47,379 nt of DNA from a virus: positions 1 to 47,379 of IMG/VR virus record IMGVR_UViG_3300017969_003378. One strand, 5' to 3'. A program made the translations under genes and the position numbers. This document shows positions 1-7,160 of the stretch, one piece after another (position 1 is the stretch's first letter; each line of letters starts with the position of its first letter). Below the pieces are notes generated by a model. It did not search any database and was not told where the DNA came from. It saw only the letters and a list, made by a program, of their open reading frames with translations.

Positions 1-2
1 AA

Positions 3-182
3 AATAGAGTATACTACAAAGTAACAGTAACCAGAGGCTCGTGCGAAGCAACAGTTTTTTGGACAGAGTCCACTTACGAAAAATTAATGAAATCGCTTGA
101 CATTTTAGATAAAAATGCTAAACTAGATGCAATAGAGTTAGAAATGATATCAAAGAAAGAATATGACAATAGAACCGATTAA
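3..182 (+). CDS. Partial unknown protein, C-terminal end
   Basis: An open frame enters from the left edge and stops at 180-182, giving about 59 residues ending in KKEYDNRTD. The visible part is charged and mixed alpha/beta in appearance, with no motif I recognise. It overlaps the start of the next gene by 20 bases, the tight packing usual in phage genomes. The start lies outside the window, so neither length nor family can be judged. Confidence 0.5.
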   Translation, partial: NRVYYKVTVTRGSCEATVFWTESTYEKLMKSLDILDKNAKLDAIELEMISKKEYDNRTD

Positions 183-480
183 AGAAAAACTAGACGATAA
201 AATCAAAGCACTTAATTCAAGTCGTGTTTACAAAAAAGTCACACCAAGAGGTGATTTGTCTTGGTATGTCAAGTGGATAGCAAGTGCATTTATTCTTATT
301 GCAGTTGCGGCCAGATCAGCAGGAACACTGCCTGTGATTGATTTATGGATGAGTTTGTTTGGAACTTTGGGTTGGTTTTGTGTTGGTATGATGTGGCATG
401 ACAGAGCTTTGACTATGTTAAATGGAACCTTAGCAACACTGTTGTTAGTTGGACTGTTTAAGTATTATTTTGCTGTATAG
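163..480 (+). CDS. Small membrane protein of unknown function
   Basis: A 105-residue protein. The first ~35 residues are charged and look cytoplasmic; two or three hydrophobic segments follow (roughly residues 36-50, 55-77 and 83-103), separated by a short polar stretch around MMWHDRA. There is no signal-peptide cleavage site and no enzyme motif. The start overlaps the end of the upstream partial gene by 20 bases, and the last 23 bases overlap the convergent SDR-like gene. It is probably an inner-membrane phage protein; its role cannot be read from the sequence. Confidence 0.6.
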   Translation: MTIEPIKEKLDDKIKALNSSRVYKKVTPRGDLSWYVKWIASAFILIAVAARSAGTLPVIDLWMSLFGTLGWFCVGMMWHDRALTMLNGTLATLLLVGLFKYYFAV

Positions 481-1045
481 GATCAATTCTGTATTCACTG
501 ATCAAGCAATTAGTATCTTGCAGTAACATTTGTTTTATCACATCACAAACTACATCTAAACTCATTAGTGTTCTGTCTGGGTGTTTTTCGCTAACCTGTT
601 TGGTTTGCAAACTACCAAACGATAGATATGTTACTTTAATAGGATGATTTTCCCAAATACTTCTCTGTGATAATGAAAGCGAATATTCTCTTAATGCTTT
701 TTTCTCTGTAGGATAAACCCAGCTAGTTGCTTTGTTATTTCTATCAGCAGTTGATCCTATATTAATTATTCTACCAAATTTTTCTATACTGTCCCAATAT
801 TCATATACATCTTTTAACAAGTTAACTTGATGAAAATGATAAAGAGCAGAATTATTAATAAACACATCATAGTTGCTAATATGCTGTGCAAATTCCCTAC
901 GTTTACTAGCAGTATCTAATCCCCATCCATTTTCTCGAGAAAAGAAATCTGTTTTATATAAATCTTCAGTATATGAATTAGTAGTTGTTTGATGCCAGGC
1001 TTGGGCTATACCGTAATTTGGATTTCCTGTAAATGCAATTTTCAT
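458..1045 (-). CDS. Short-chain dehydrogenase/reductase-like protein
   Basis: A 195-residue protein with the layout of a classical SDR. It has an N-terminal Rossmann start (MKIAFTGNPNYGIAQA, residues 1-16, a variant of TGxxxGIG), a VFINNSA strand/turn at 61-67 corresponding to the NNAG motif, a catalytic-type serine at GSTAD (98), and YPTEK (Y111, K115) matching YxxxK. It is shorter than the usual ~250 residues, so the C-terminal substrate-binding part is reduced. The start overlaps the stop of the nucleotidyltransferase gene by 4 bases (translational coupling), making it the last gene of a small minus-strand operon. NAD(P)-dependent oxidoreduction of a sugar or nucleotide-sugar is a reasonable guess given its neighbours, but no substrate is visible. 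Confidence 0.7.
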   Translation of the reverse strand: MKIAFTGNPNYGIAQAWHQTTTNSYTEDLYKTDFFSRENGWGLDTASKRREFAQHISNYDVFINNSALYHFHQVNLLKDVYEYWDSIEKFGRIINIGSTADRNNKATSWVYPTEKKALREYSLSLSQRSIWENHPIKVTYLSFGSLQTKQVSEKHPDRTLMSLDVVCDVIKQMLLQDTNCLISEYRIDPIQQNNT

Positions 1046-1458
1046 TCTTTTAATTGTCCAATAAATCTCATTTGTTTTCTAATTTTTGTTGCACTGATGT
1101 TGTGTATTTCTTCTCCTAGATCATGTTGTGTAAATGTGTAACCTACTCCACGACCGTAACTGATATCTACAATGTTTGGTACTTCCATGACAATATATTT
1201 TTCACCATAGGCATACCCTGCCTTATATAATCCTTCTTTTATATTTTTCTTTACTTCATTTACATCAAATGGATTATCTGTTTGTGCTACTGTTCTACCT
1301 GCACCAGCATCTTCACTTATAATACCACTAACATCTCGAATCATAATACACACTTGGCCTGTTTCTGCTAATGCTTTTTTAAATAGAGCTGTGTGGCCAT
1401 CGTGCCATGGTTGCCATCTACCTAGCATTTGTGTTGTTGGTTTTTTAGGATCAAACAT
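1042..1458 (-). CDS. HxGH-type nucleotidyltransferase (adenylyl/cytidylyltransferase-like)
   Basis: A 138-residue protein with the two signatures of the nucleotidyltransferase alpha/beta phosphodiesterase superfamily: GRWQPWHDGH at residues 13-22 (HDGH is the HxGH motif that binds nucleotide phosphates) and ISATKIR at 121-127 (the ISxTxIR motif near the C-terminus). The length fits small cytidylyl- or adenylyltransferases such as TagD, CoaD or the NMN adenylyltransferase domain. It overlaps the upstream kinase gene by 8 bases and the downstream SDR gene by 4, so the three are probably co-translated. It should transfer AMP or CMP from the NTP to a phosphorylated substrate; that substrate is unknown. 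A reduced ATP-sulfurylase-like role, suggested by the APS-kinase-like neighbour, is possible but unsupported given the short length. Confidence 0.8.
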   Translation of the reverse strand: MFDPKKPTTQMLGRWQPWHDGHTALFKKALAETGQVCIMIRDVSGIISEDAGAGRTVAQTDNPFDVNEVKKNIKEGLYKAGYAYGEKYIVMEVPNIVDISYGRGVGYTFTQHDLGEEIHNISATKIRKQMRFIGQLKE

Positions 1459-1882
1459 TACTTCTCTCCATATATGTTGATACTACTTTAACTAGTTCTT
1501 CGTGTGTGTTGCTAAACCATGCAGACACATGATAATCATATTCATCTTTTTCTAATGGTTCAAACATATGATTTGTATCTTCATATTTTCCTAATTTTAT
1601 TGTATCCATCCAAACTGTAAAATCAGCATCAAAAAATTCTCTAGTAGCCCGCGTAGGACATATAAAATCTGCAACTGCAATCTTACCTGCTTTAACAATA
1701 CCGTCTGATAAGAACTTCATTCTCATTGCTTGGCGCATACGACCATCAAGAGTAAAATCCCAATCATTATATTCTTTTCTTATTTCATCTGCATTTAAAA
1801 ATACGCCGCCGATTAATTCTGCAAACGGTTTTCCTAACGTTGTTTTACCTGCACCGGGCAGTCCACATATTAATATCTTCAT
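1451..1882 (-). CDS. APS-kinase-like P-loop kinase
   Basis: A 143-residue P-loop kinase. Walker A is GLPGAGKTT (residues 7-15). NADEIR at 30-35 matches the DGDxxR region of adenylylsulfate kinase, and ADFICPTRATRE at 71-82 matches the conserved FISPxRxxRE strand/loop of CysC. It is shorter than typical CysC (~200 residues), and the C-terminal half, where APS contacts would lie, is divergent (WMDTIKLGKYEDTNHMFEP). The family reaction is phosphorylation of adenylylsulfate to PAPS; here the substrate may have changed. It is coupled by overlap to the nucleotidyltransferase downstream, which suggests sequential activation of one metabolite. Confidence 0.75.
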   Translation of the reverse strand: MKILICGLPGAGKTTLGKPFAELIGGVFLNADEIRKEYNDWDFTLDGRMRQAMRMKFLSDGIVKAGKIAVADFICPTRATREFFDADFTVWMDTIKLGKYEDTNHMFEPLEKDEYDYHVSAWFSNTHEELVKVVSTYMERSNV

Positions 1883-2016
1883 TTATATTTTTCTTTCAAA
1901 TCGGTTATACGTAATTTTAGTTCAATTAATTTTGGAGATAAGTCTCTTTGTAGGCTGGCGATAAATTCAGCATAAGCCTTGTGCAATCTCAATCTTATTT
2001 GAGATGCTCTATTCAT
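1879..2016 (-). CDS. Small unknown protein (45 residues)
   Basis: A short open frame sits exactly between two real genes: its ATG (2016) directly follows the deformylase stop (TAAATG) and its TGA overlaps the kinase ATG (ATGA). The product begins MNRASQIRLRLHKAYAEF and ends ITDLKEKYK. It is basic, probably helical, possibly a short coiled coil, with no recognisable domain. The perfect fit between neighbours, rather than any homology, is the reason to call it a gene. Confidence 0.55.
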   Translation of the reverse strand: MNRASQIRLRLHKAYAEFIASLQRDLSPKLIELKLRITDLKEKYK

Positions 2017-2532
2017 TTACTTTTTATTCTGTTGTTGTGCTTTTAAAACTTTTTTAAAAAGTTTGTCTTGCTTTTTCTTAGCCATGTCTAGTCTTAATTT
2101 GCTAACTCTATTTATAAAATTAACACCGTATAAATGATCAAACTCGTGTTGGAAAACTCTTGCGTCCCAGTCTGTGAATTCTAAATTTTGTTTATCGCCC
2201 TTGATATCATAAAACTCAACTGCAATAGATTGAGCTCTTTTGACTTTTAAAAACAATCCAGGAAAACTCAAACAACCTTCTTCGCCTTCAATAACTTCTT
2301 TGCCAGCGGCAATTACTGTAGGATTAATTATAGAAAACTTTTCACCAAATTTGTTAGTCATAACAAATATTTGTGCGTCTAAGCCAACTTGATTTGCTGA
2401 CAATCCAACGCCATTTGATATATTCATCAACGTAATCATTTGATTTTCAATTATTTTAGCATCATGCTCTTCGAAGTCAAATGGTTTTACTTCAGTAGTA
2501 AGCCATTTATCAGGATAAAATATTAATTTCAT
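2017..2532 (-). CDS. def: Peptide deformylase
   Basis: A 171-residue protein with all three deformylase motifs: GVGLSANQ (41-48, motif GxGLAAxQ), EGCLS (85-89, metal-binding C87) and QHEFDH (128-133; H129 and H133 bind the metal, E130 is catalytic). It removes the formyl group from N-terminal formyl-methionine of new proteins in the cytoplasm. Phage-borne deformylases are known from marine T4-like phages and may speed maturation of phage or host proteins during infection. The C-terminus (KLFKKVLKAQQQNKK) is a lysine-rich tail. It heads the small operon with the kinase, nucleotidyltransferase and SDR genes. Confidence 0.95.
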   Translation of the reverse strand: MKLIFYPDKWLTTEVKPFDFEEHDAKIIENQMITLMNISNGVGLSANQVGLDAQIFVMTNKFGEKFSIINPTVIAAGKEVIEGEEGCLSFPGLFLKVKRAQSIAVEFYDIKGDKQNLEFTDWDARVFQHEFDHLYGVNFINRVSKLRLDMAKKKQDKLFKKVLKAQQQNKK

Positions 2533-2537
2533 AATTT

Positions 2538-2648
2538 CTACTTATATATAAAAGGGTCTCGTTTTTTTAATTCTTTAATCTTTTTCTTGTATGCTCTATG
2601 TATTTTATACTCGATCCAAAGATTTCGCAACCAATTAATTAACTTCAT
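2538..2648 (-). CDS. Small basic unknown protein (36 residues)
   Basis: I place the start at 2648 because AAGGAAG lies just upstream on the minus strand; a longer frame reaching 2738 would run back through the palindromic promoter-like region and overlap the divergent gene. The product begins MKLINWLRNLWIEYKIH and is followed by a lysine-rich stretch (KKKIKELKKRD): an amphipathic, strongly basic peptide with aromatic residues near the N-terminus. It could bind membrane or nucleic acid. No family is recognised. Confidence 0.5.
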   Translation of the reverse strand: MKLINWLRNLWIEYKIHRAYKKKIKELKKRDPFIYK

Positions 2649-2678
2649 TTGTTCTTCCTTTTTAGCGTTTGCTATCAT

Positions 2679-2700
2679 AATATTTATCATGATAAATATT
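2679..2700. promoter_or_regulatory. 22-bp perfect palindrome, probable divergent late promoters
   Basis: The 22 bases AATATTTATCATGATAAATATT read the same on both strands. Each half contains GATAAATA, one mismatch from the T4 late promoter element TATAAATA. One copy points left (32 bases before the start at 2648) and one points right (26 bases before the start at 2725). A T-run follows on the plus strand. It lies in the only divergent gap between the deformylase operon and the first radical-SAM gene. It could also be an operator bound by a dimeric regulator. Confidence 0.55.
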
Positions 2701-2724
2701 TTTTTTGAATAAAGGAAAACTGTA

Positions 2725-3918
2725 ATGTCTAACAACACTTACTGTGCGGCACTGTGGCATAGTATATTTTATAAAGAGTTACCAACTGTTACTACTAGGC
2801 CGTGTTGTGTATTTCAAGAAGTTGTTAGTAAAAGTTCAAAAGTTGAAGATTATATCAATAATGAAAATCTTGCCAAGTATCGCCAACAAAGTTTAAACGG
2901 TGAATGGCCTGACCCGTGTATTCGATGTAAAACTAAAGAAGATTTAGGATTATCAAGTGACCGTCTACAAGAGAATCAAAAACATGGAGTAGAATCAGTT
3001 GACGATTTAATTAACGCAAAACCAGTAATACGTTCAATTGAATACCGGCCTGGTAATATGTGTAATTTAAAATGTCGAATGTGTATGCCTAGTGATAGTT
3101 ATCTAATACAAAAAGAGATACAACAATATCCAGAAATTCTTAAAGACAAATATCGTCATGATCATTATAATGAAGAACTACATGAATTTTATCGGTCGTA
3201 TGATCCAAATGAAGTAGAATTAAATTACAATCTTTTATCAGAAGACTTGATAAAAAATATACACGAACTAAAAGTTATTGGTGGTGAGCCAAGCATAGAT
3301 AAAAATATACACAGTGTATTAGAATGGATAATTGAAAAAAATTATTCAAAAAATATAAAACTAAAGTACACAACAAATGTAACTAATGCAAATAAAAAAT
3401 GGTTAGATTACCATCATCATTTTAAAAGCAATCGTATTACTTTTAGTTTAGATGCTACGGGTAAAACATACGAATACATAAGAACACCAGCGAAGTGGAA
3501 AGCAATAAAACAAAATTTAGCTATCTATAAAAATGAATTTCCTGATGCAATGACTAGTATTAATATGGTGTTTAGTTTATTCAATTGTTTTACTGTTGAT
3601 GACTGGTATAATGAATTATTAAATGAATGTTTTCATGATGATCCAATGATAAACATAAATCATACTAGTCAGCCGTATCTAAGACCATCAACTTTACCAG
3701 AAAAATACAAAGACTATATTGCTAATAAACTAGATAGATTATCAGATAGTCTTCTTAAAACATCAATGCAACGATTACTGTATATTGATCAACCAAAAAA
3801 TAATAGTGCTAACTTAATAGAATTTAAAAAATTTGCACTTGGTTTAGATAAAATAAGAGGAACAGATATAACAAGTTTAGATCAATCTTATGAATCGTTA
3901 TTATCTGATATAGGTTAA
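2725..3918 (+). CDS. Radical-SAM protein with N-terminal twitch-type cysteine region
   Basis: A 397-residue protein. The N-terminal region carries extra cysteines (C7, CC at 27-28, C65 and C68 in PCIRC) as in twitch-domain radical-SAM proteins, which hold an auxiliary iron-sulphur cluster. The radical-SAM core follows with CNLKCRMC (C113, C117, C120), the three ligands of the SAM-cleaving 4Fe-4S cluster, then VIGGEPSI (the GGEP SAM-binding motif) and FSLDATG. It should cleave SAM reductively to start radical chemistry on an unknown substrate. It is the only plus-strand member of the family here, preceded by AAAGGA and the divergent palindrome. Its stop overlaps the stop of the convergent SPASM-type gene by 4 bases. 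Confidence 0.85.
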   Translation: MSNNTYCAALWHSIFYKELPTVTTRPCCVFQEVVSKSSKVEDYINNENLAKYRQQSLNGEWPDPCIRCKTKEDLGLSSDRLQENQKHGVESVDDLINAKPVIRSIEYRPGNMCNLKCRMCMPSDSYLIQKEIQQYPEILKDKYRHDHYNEELHEFYRSYDPNEVELNYNLLSEDLIKNIHELKVIGGEPSIDKNIHSVLEWIIEKNYSKNIKLKYTTNVTNANKKWLDYHHHFKSNRITFSLDATGKTYEYIRTPAKWKAIKQNLAIYKNEFPDAMTSINMVFSLFNCFTVDDWYNELLNECFHDDPMININHTSQPYLRPSTLPEKYKDYIANKLDRLSDSLLKTSMQRLLYIDQPKNNSANLIEFKKFALGLDKIRGTDITSLDQSYESLLSDIG

Positions 3919-4997
3919 TTTTCTAAAACTTCCATTTTGGTTTTACGATAATTATAAGACCCACATATATTAAAACATTCTTGACATCGAGGTTTATTTC
4001 CACTCCAACCTTCGGGTAAGTAATTGATAAAATATTCTGAATTTAAAATTTGTTGTATTGATAATTTATTTAAATCATTAAACTCTTGTCCGTATATTGA
4101 TGTTACATTATTCCAATAATATTTAAAATCATTATCATAGATTCTAACACCATCAAAATAACAGCAAGGCCATAATTTAAAATCATGACTAATATATAAG
4201 TATCCTTGTTCAATACTTTTACAATTAATGATTGTCTTGTCAGCTACTCTTTGTTCTTTGTTAGAAACTTCAGCTAAACTACTTGGTTCTAATAAAAAAC
4301 CTGACTTTGTAACATAATGAACTACTGAATTAATCTTATTAGAGTACGCATCTGATTCTACAAATTGTTTTCCTCCATTAGGAAAACGATTGGTATGAAG
4401 AATTCTAAATTTTTTAAAATTCATTTCTTTTGATAATTTTTTAGCGGTATCTATCTGGTGCTCATTGTGTTTGAATACAATAAATTTCCAACTAGCATAA
4501 CCACCAGCATTAATGAAATTACGAGCATTATCCATAATTTTTTCATAACTAGTATTAATTCTATATAAACTGTTAGTATCTGACAAGCCATCTATACTAA
4601 ACTTTACTTCTAGTTTGTTATCATGCAATTGACTCAAAACACCAAGCTCTTTCCAAAAATCAACAGATTTGATTCCTCCATTGGTGTCAACAGTTATTTT
4701 TTTATAAAAGCTAACTGCATATTTTAAAATGTCTAGTATACTTGGACAAGCAATTGGGTCACCATATACTCCTCCTAATGTTAATTCAATATTGTTAGTT
4801 AAACTTCCTAACTCATCTGTAACTTTTTTAAAATTTTCATAGGTCATTGACCCTAGTGGTAATTCATTTCGAACAGTGCTAGTACCATACACATGGCGAC
4901 TGCATAATGGACATCCAGCATTGCAAAGAGAAGTTAATCCTATCTCAAGTCTTCTAATATCAGAAACAGATATGAATTTATTGGGGTTTTGTTGCAT
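3915..4997 (-). CDS. SPASM-type radical-SAM protein
   Basis: A 360-residue protein with a different architecture from the other five. The radical-SAM cluster motif is close to the N-terminus (CNAGCPLC; C25, C29, C32), LGGVYGDP replaces the usual GGEP, and the C-terminal third is cysteine-rich (an INCKSIE region, LWPCC, then CQECFNIC), typical of SPASM domains that bind auxiliary 4Fe-4S clusters. SPASM proteins often modify peptides or act as dehydrogenases; no precursor peptide with a clear leader/core layout is adjacent. The start overlaps the end of the small CxxC gene by 20 bases, so the pair is probably co-translated. The substrate is unknown. Confidence 0.85.
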   Translation of the reverse strand: MQQNPNKFISVSDIRRLEIGLTSLCNAGCPLCSRHVYGTSTVRNELPLGSMTYENFKKVTDELGSLTNNIELTLGGVYGDPIACPSILDILKYAVSFYKKITVDTNGGIKSVDFWKELGVLSQLHDNKLEVKFSIDGLSDTNSLYRINTSYEKIMDNARNFINAGGYASWKFIVFKHNEHQIDTAKKLSKEMNFKKFRILHTNRFPNGGKQFVESDAYSNKINSVVHYVTKSGFLLEPSSLAEVSNKEQRVADKTIINCKSIEQGYLYISHDFKLWPCCYFDGVRIYDNDFKYYWNNVTSIYGQEFNDLNKLSIQQILNSEYFINYLPEGWSGNKPRCQECFNICGSYNYRKTKMEVLEN

Positions 4998-5175
4998 ACA
5001 CTTTATCTACTTTCATTTTTCGGTAGTATGTACACACTTGAACCATAACTGGTTTATTATCACCATCGATCATTTGTTCATATAAAGGATCAGAATGTGC
5101 TGGTCTTCCGCAGTTAGCACAATAATCATTTGATTTAGTTATTGTTTGATTTAGATTTATTTCTGCTGACTTCAT
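4978..5175 (-). CDS. Small CxxC protein, degenerate zinc-ribbon-like
   Basis: A 65-residue protein with YCANCGRPAH at residues 18-27 and a second half-site VCTYYRK around 47-53, where the fourth cysteine of a zinc ribbon (CxxC...CxxC) would be tyrosine. The start has a good Shine-Dalgarno (AAGGAG). It is sandwiched between two radical-SAM genes, overlapping both. It may bind metal with three cysteines plus a histidine, act as a partner protein, or be a modified peptide substrate. The last is weak because it lacks a recognisable leader/core structure. Confidence 0.6.
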   Translation of the reverse strand: MKSAEINLNQTITKSNDYCANCGRPAHSDPLYEQMIDGDNKPVMVQVCTYYRKMKVDKVYATKPQ

Positions 5176-6353
5176 ATAAGAACTCCTTGAAATAATTTAT
5201 TCATTTCTGGAAAAACTGCATTAAATTTTTCATGCCGTACAATGTCAGTTCTTTCAATTTCTTTTAGTAATTTATTATAATGTTTTGGTTCTGCTTGTTG
5301 CATCATAAAATTAATTATTTGTGTAAAATCATAATCGTTGTGGTCAATGAGTTTATCCTTGATTTCAAGTTTTTGTGTGTATGGCAAACAAGTTATATTG
5401 TAATGTTTTGGTTCATGTAAACTGTTTAGGTACACACTGTAATCTATAGTTTTTGCCCAATCTAAAAACTCTGGCAAATAAAAAATATTAAACACATTAA
5501 CAGTATGACAGATACTTAAAGTCAGCTTATCAGATCTATGTTCTTTAAAGATTAACATGTTTTGTACCACGTCATTCCATTTAGCAGGGTGTCGTTGATA
5601 TTCAAAATGTTTACCAATGCCATCAATACTAAAATGTACATCAACAGATTTAAAATATGGCCAAATATTTTGTAAAGCATTCATTGGTAATTGTGTACCG
5701 TTTGTGTTGTAATGTAATGTAATTTTATGTGCTAGGTTTTGTTTTTTAATTTTTTCTAATAGATCAAAATGTTCTTGAATCATAAAAGGTTCACCGCCGG
5801 TAAAATCTAAATGTTCAATATGTGGAAGTATTTGTTCAATGTTTTCCCAAAACAATTTTGATTTTTCGGGCCAATCAAGTCTCTCGTATTCTTGTACAAT
5901 TCCATCTAACAAATCAAATCTTTTTCTTTCAGCTATCCACTTTGAGCTGTATTGTGGCGAGCATATTCTACATTTGAGATTACATATATTTCCTAATTTT
6001 AAATCAAGGTATTTTGGTTTACTTTCATCATTAAAAATAACTTTATCATTGATATGATGTTGGTACTTTTTATTATCTCTAATTCGTTTAGAATCTTTTC
6101 CTGATATTTCTTCCATCCAGCATCTATGGCATCCACGTGGCTGTGTCCCGGATAAAAAACGCTTTCTTACTTCGTTTAATTCATCACTGTTCCATATATC
6201 ATCTATGCTATCTTTTTGTATTAAATACTCTTGACCATTTGACTTTTTTAGTGTATCTTTATACATACAACATGGTTTAACAGTTCCATTGGGTTGCACT
6301 TCCAAGGCTGTCCATGGAAGTATACAAAAATTATTAGGAAATTTATTATTCAT
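5172..6353 (-). CDS. Twitch-domain radical-SAM protein
   Basis: A 393-residue protein from the chosen start at 6353, nine residues before the conserved opening FCILPWTALEV; a longer frame to 6401 would overlap the divergent gene deeply. The N-terminal twitch-like region has C10, CC at 28-29 and GCHRC (C75, C78). The core has CNLKCRIC (C124, C128, C131), FTGGEPFM for SAM binding, NTNGT, and FSIDGIG. It belongs to the same subfamily as the protein at 7161-8381 (both open FC-IPWT and have PCC/TCC). It is probably an auxiliary-cluster radical-SAM enzyme of unknown substrate. Its ATG shares two bases with the ATG of the opposite-strand SGNH gene. Confidence 0.85.
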   Translation of the reverse strand: MNNKFPNNFCILPWTALEVQPNGTVKPCCMYKDTLKKSNGQEYLIQKDSIDDIWNSDELNEVRKRFLSGTQPRGCHRCWMEEISGKDSKRIRDNKKYQHHINDKVIFNDESKPKYLDLKLGNICNLKCRICSPQYSSKWIAERKRFDLLDGIVQEYERLDWPEKSKLFWENIEQILPHIEHLDFTGGEPFMIQEHFDLLEKIKKQNLAHKITLHYNTNGTQLPMNALQNIWPYFKSVDVHFSIDGIGKHFEYQRHPAKWNDVVQNMLIFKEHRSDKLTLSICHTVNVFNIFYLPEFLDWAKTIDYSVYLNSLHEPKHYNITCLPYTQKLEIKDKLIDHNDYDFTQIINFMMQQAEPKHYNKLLKEIERTDIVRHEKFNAVFPEMNKLFQGVLI

Positions 6354-7092
6354 GTTTACTATCTCTTGTATCGGTTGTAGTTGGACCCAAGGTCTCGACA
6401 TACCTTATACTAATACTTATCCTTATATATTACATGAAGTATTAAACAATAGCAATACTAAAAATAAAATGATCAATGCTGGAAGAAGCGGATCTAGTTG
6501 GATTAATTATCCGCAAACACTACAGTATATACATAAGAAATACAATCCTGATGTTTATGTAATACAACACACAACACCTGATAGAGGAATGTTATTATTC
6601 TCAGCAAACAAAGAAAAATATCAGCAAATTACTAGAGATCATGATGTTTATGACAATTATATACAATTATGGGATAACACACAAAGCTACTATCATTTAA
6701 CTGTGGGCATGGCAGAACAGTTTTTACAGAATCCAAAATCTGCACTAGTAGATCATATGTTAAATGAAATACAAAGAAAAAGTTCGTTGTTGCCTGGAAA
6801 TATAATAGAACGTGTCAAGTATTGGTACGAACACGAAAGGCATCATCCATTGACTTTTGATAAATTTGAAGAAACAGTTGATTACTGTGATATGTATGTA
6901 AGAAGATTAGGAAAAAAGATTATTCATGTGTTTTGGTTAGATGATAGTTTTGTTGTTGATGTTCCGACCAATCAAATTATTGTGCAACGACAGTTAAAAG
7001 ACTTTGATAAACTTGTTGTTGATGATGGATATCATTTTGATATCAATGGAAATACGAAAGTTGCTGAACTAATAAAAACCTTAATATTTTAA
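6352..7092 (+). CDS. SGNH/GDSL-like hydrolase family protein
   Basis: A 246-residue protein from ATG 6352. It opens with ISCIGCSWTQ (G8, C9, S10), matching block I of SGNH hydrolases with the nucleophile serine, and ends with DDGYHFDINGNTKVAELI, matching the DxxH block where H228 would be the catalytic histidine. SGNH proteins are esterases, lipases or O-acetyl transferases/esterases acting on sugars. There is no signal peptide. It is the only plus-strand copy; three relatives lie on the minus strand at 10859-16075. The start codon overlaps that of the divergent radical-SAM gene, and a large inverted repeat straddles its stop codon. Confidence 0.65.
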   Translation: MFTISCIGCSWTQGLDIPYTNTYPYILHEVLNNSNTKNKMINAGRSGSSWINYPQTLQYIHKKYNPDVYVIQHTTPDRGMLLFSANKEKYQQITRDHDVYDNYIQLWDNTQSYYHLTVGMAEQFLQNPKSALVDHMLNEIQRKSSLLPGNIIERVKYWYEHERHHPLTFDKFEETVDYCDMYVRRLGKKIIHVFWLDDSFVVDVPTNQIIVQRQLKDFDKLVVDDGYHFDINGNTKVAELIKTLIF

Positions 7093-7144
7093 GGGTACTA
7101 ACACCCCACCCGGTTGCTTTAACCCCACTGTACGACCCTTAAAA
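7087..7144. repeat. Inverted repeat with 10-bp perfect arms between convergent genes
   Basis: TTTTAAGGGT (7087-7096) and ACCCTTAAAA (7135-7144) form a perfect 10-bp stem around a 38-base C-rich loop that itself holds GGTT-GCTTT-AACC. It lies between a plus-strand gene ending at 7092 and a minus-strand gene ending at 7161, the expected site of a two-way terminator. The U-runs are on the 5' rather than the 3' side of the stem, so it is not a standard intrinsic terminator; it may stabilise RNA ends. Confidence 0.4.
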
Positions 7145-7160
7145 TGCGTCGAATTTTGTG

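Noticed and set aside
98-126. TTGACA at the left end (near position 100) as a promoter
   Set aside because: It lies inside the partial gene and no convincing -10 box follows at 16-18 bases.
4978-5175. Radical-SAM peptide precursor (RiPP-type) gene
   Set aside because: The small protein has conserved-looking zinc-ribbon residues near the N-terminus and no leader/core layout, so a precursor role is not supported beyond its position.
6354-6401. Longer N-terminus for the radical-SAM protein, starting at 6401
   Set aside because: The added 16 residues precede a conserved opening that normally lies near the N-terminus, and they would run deep into the opposite-strand SGNH gene.
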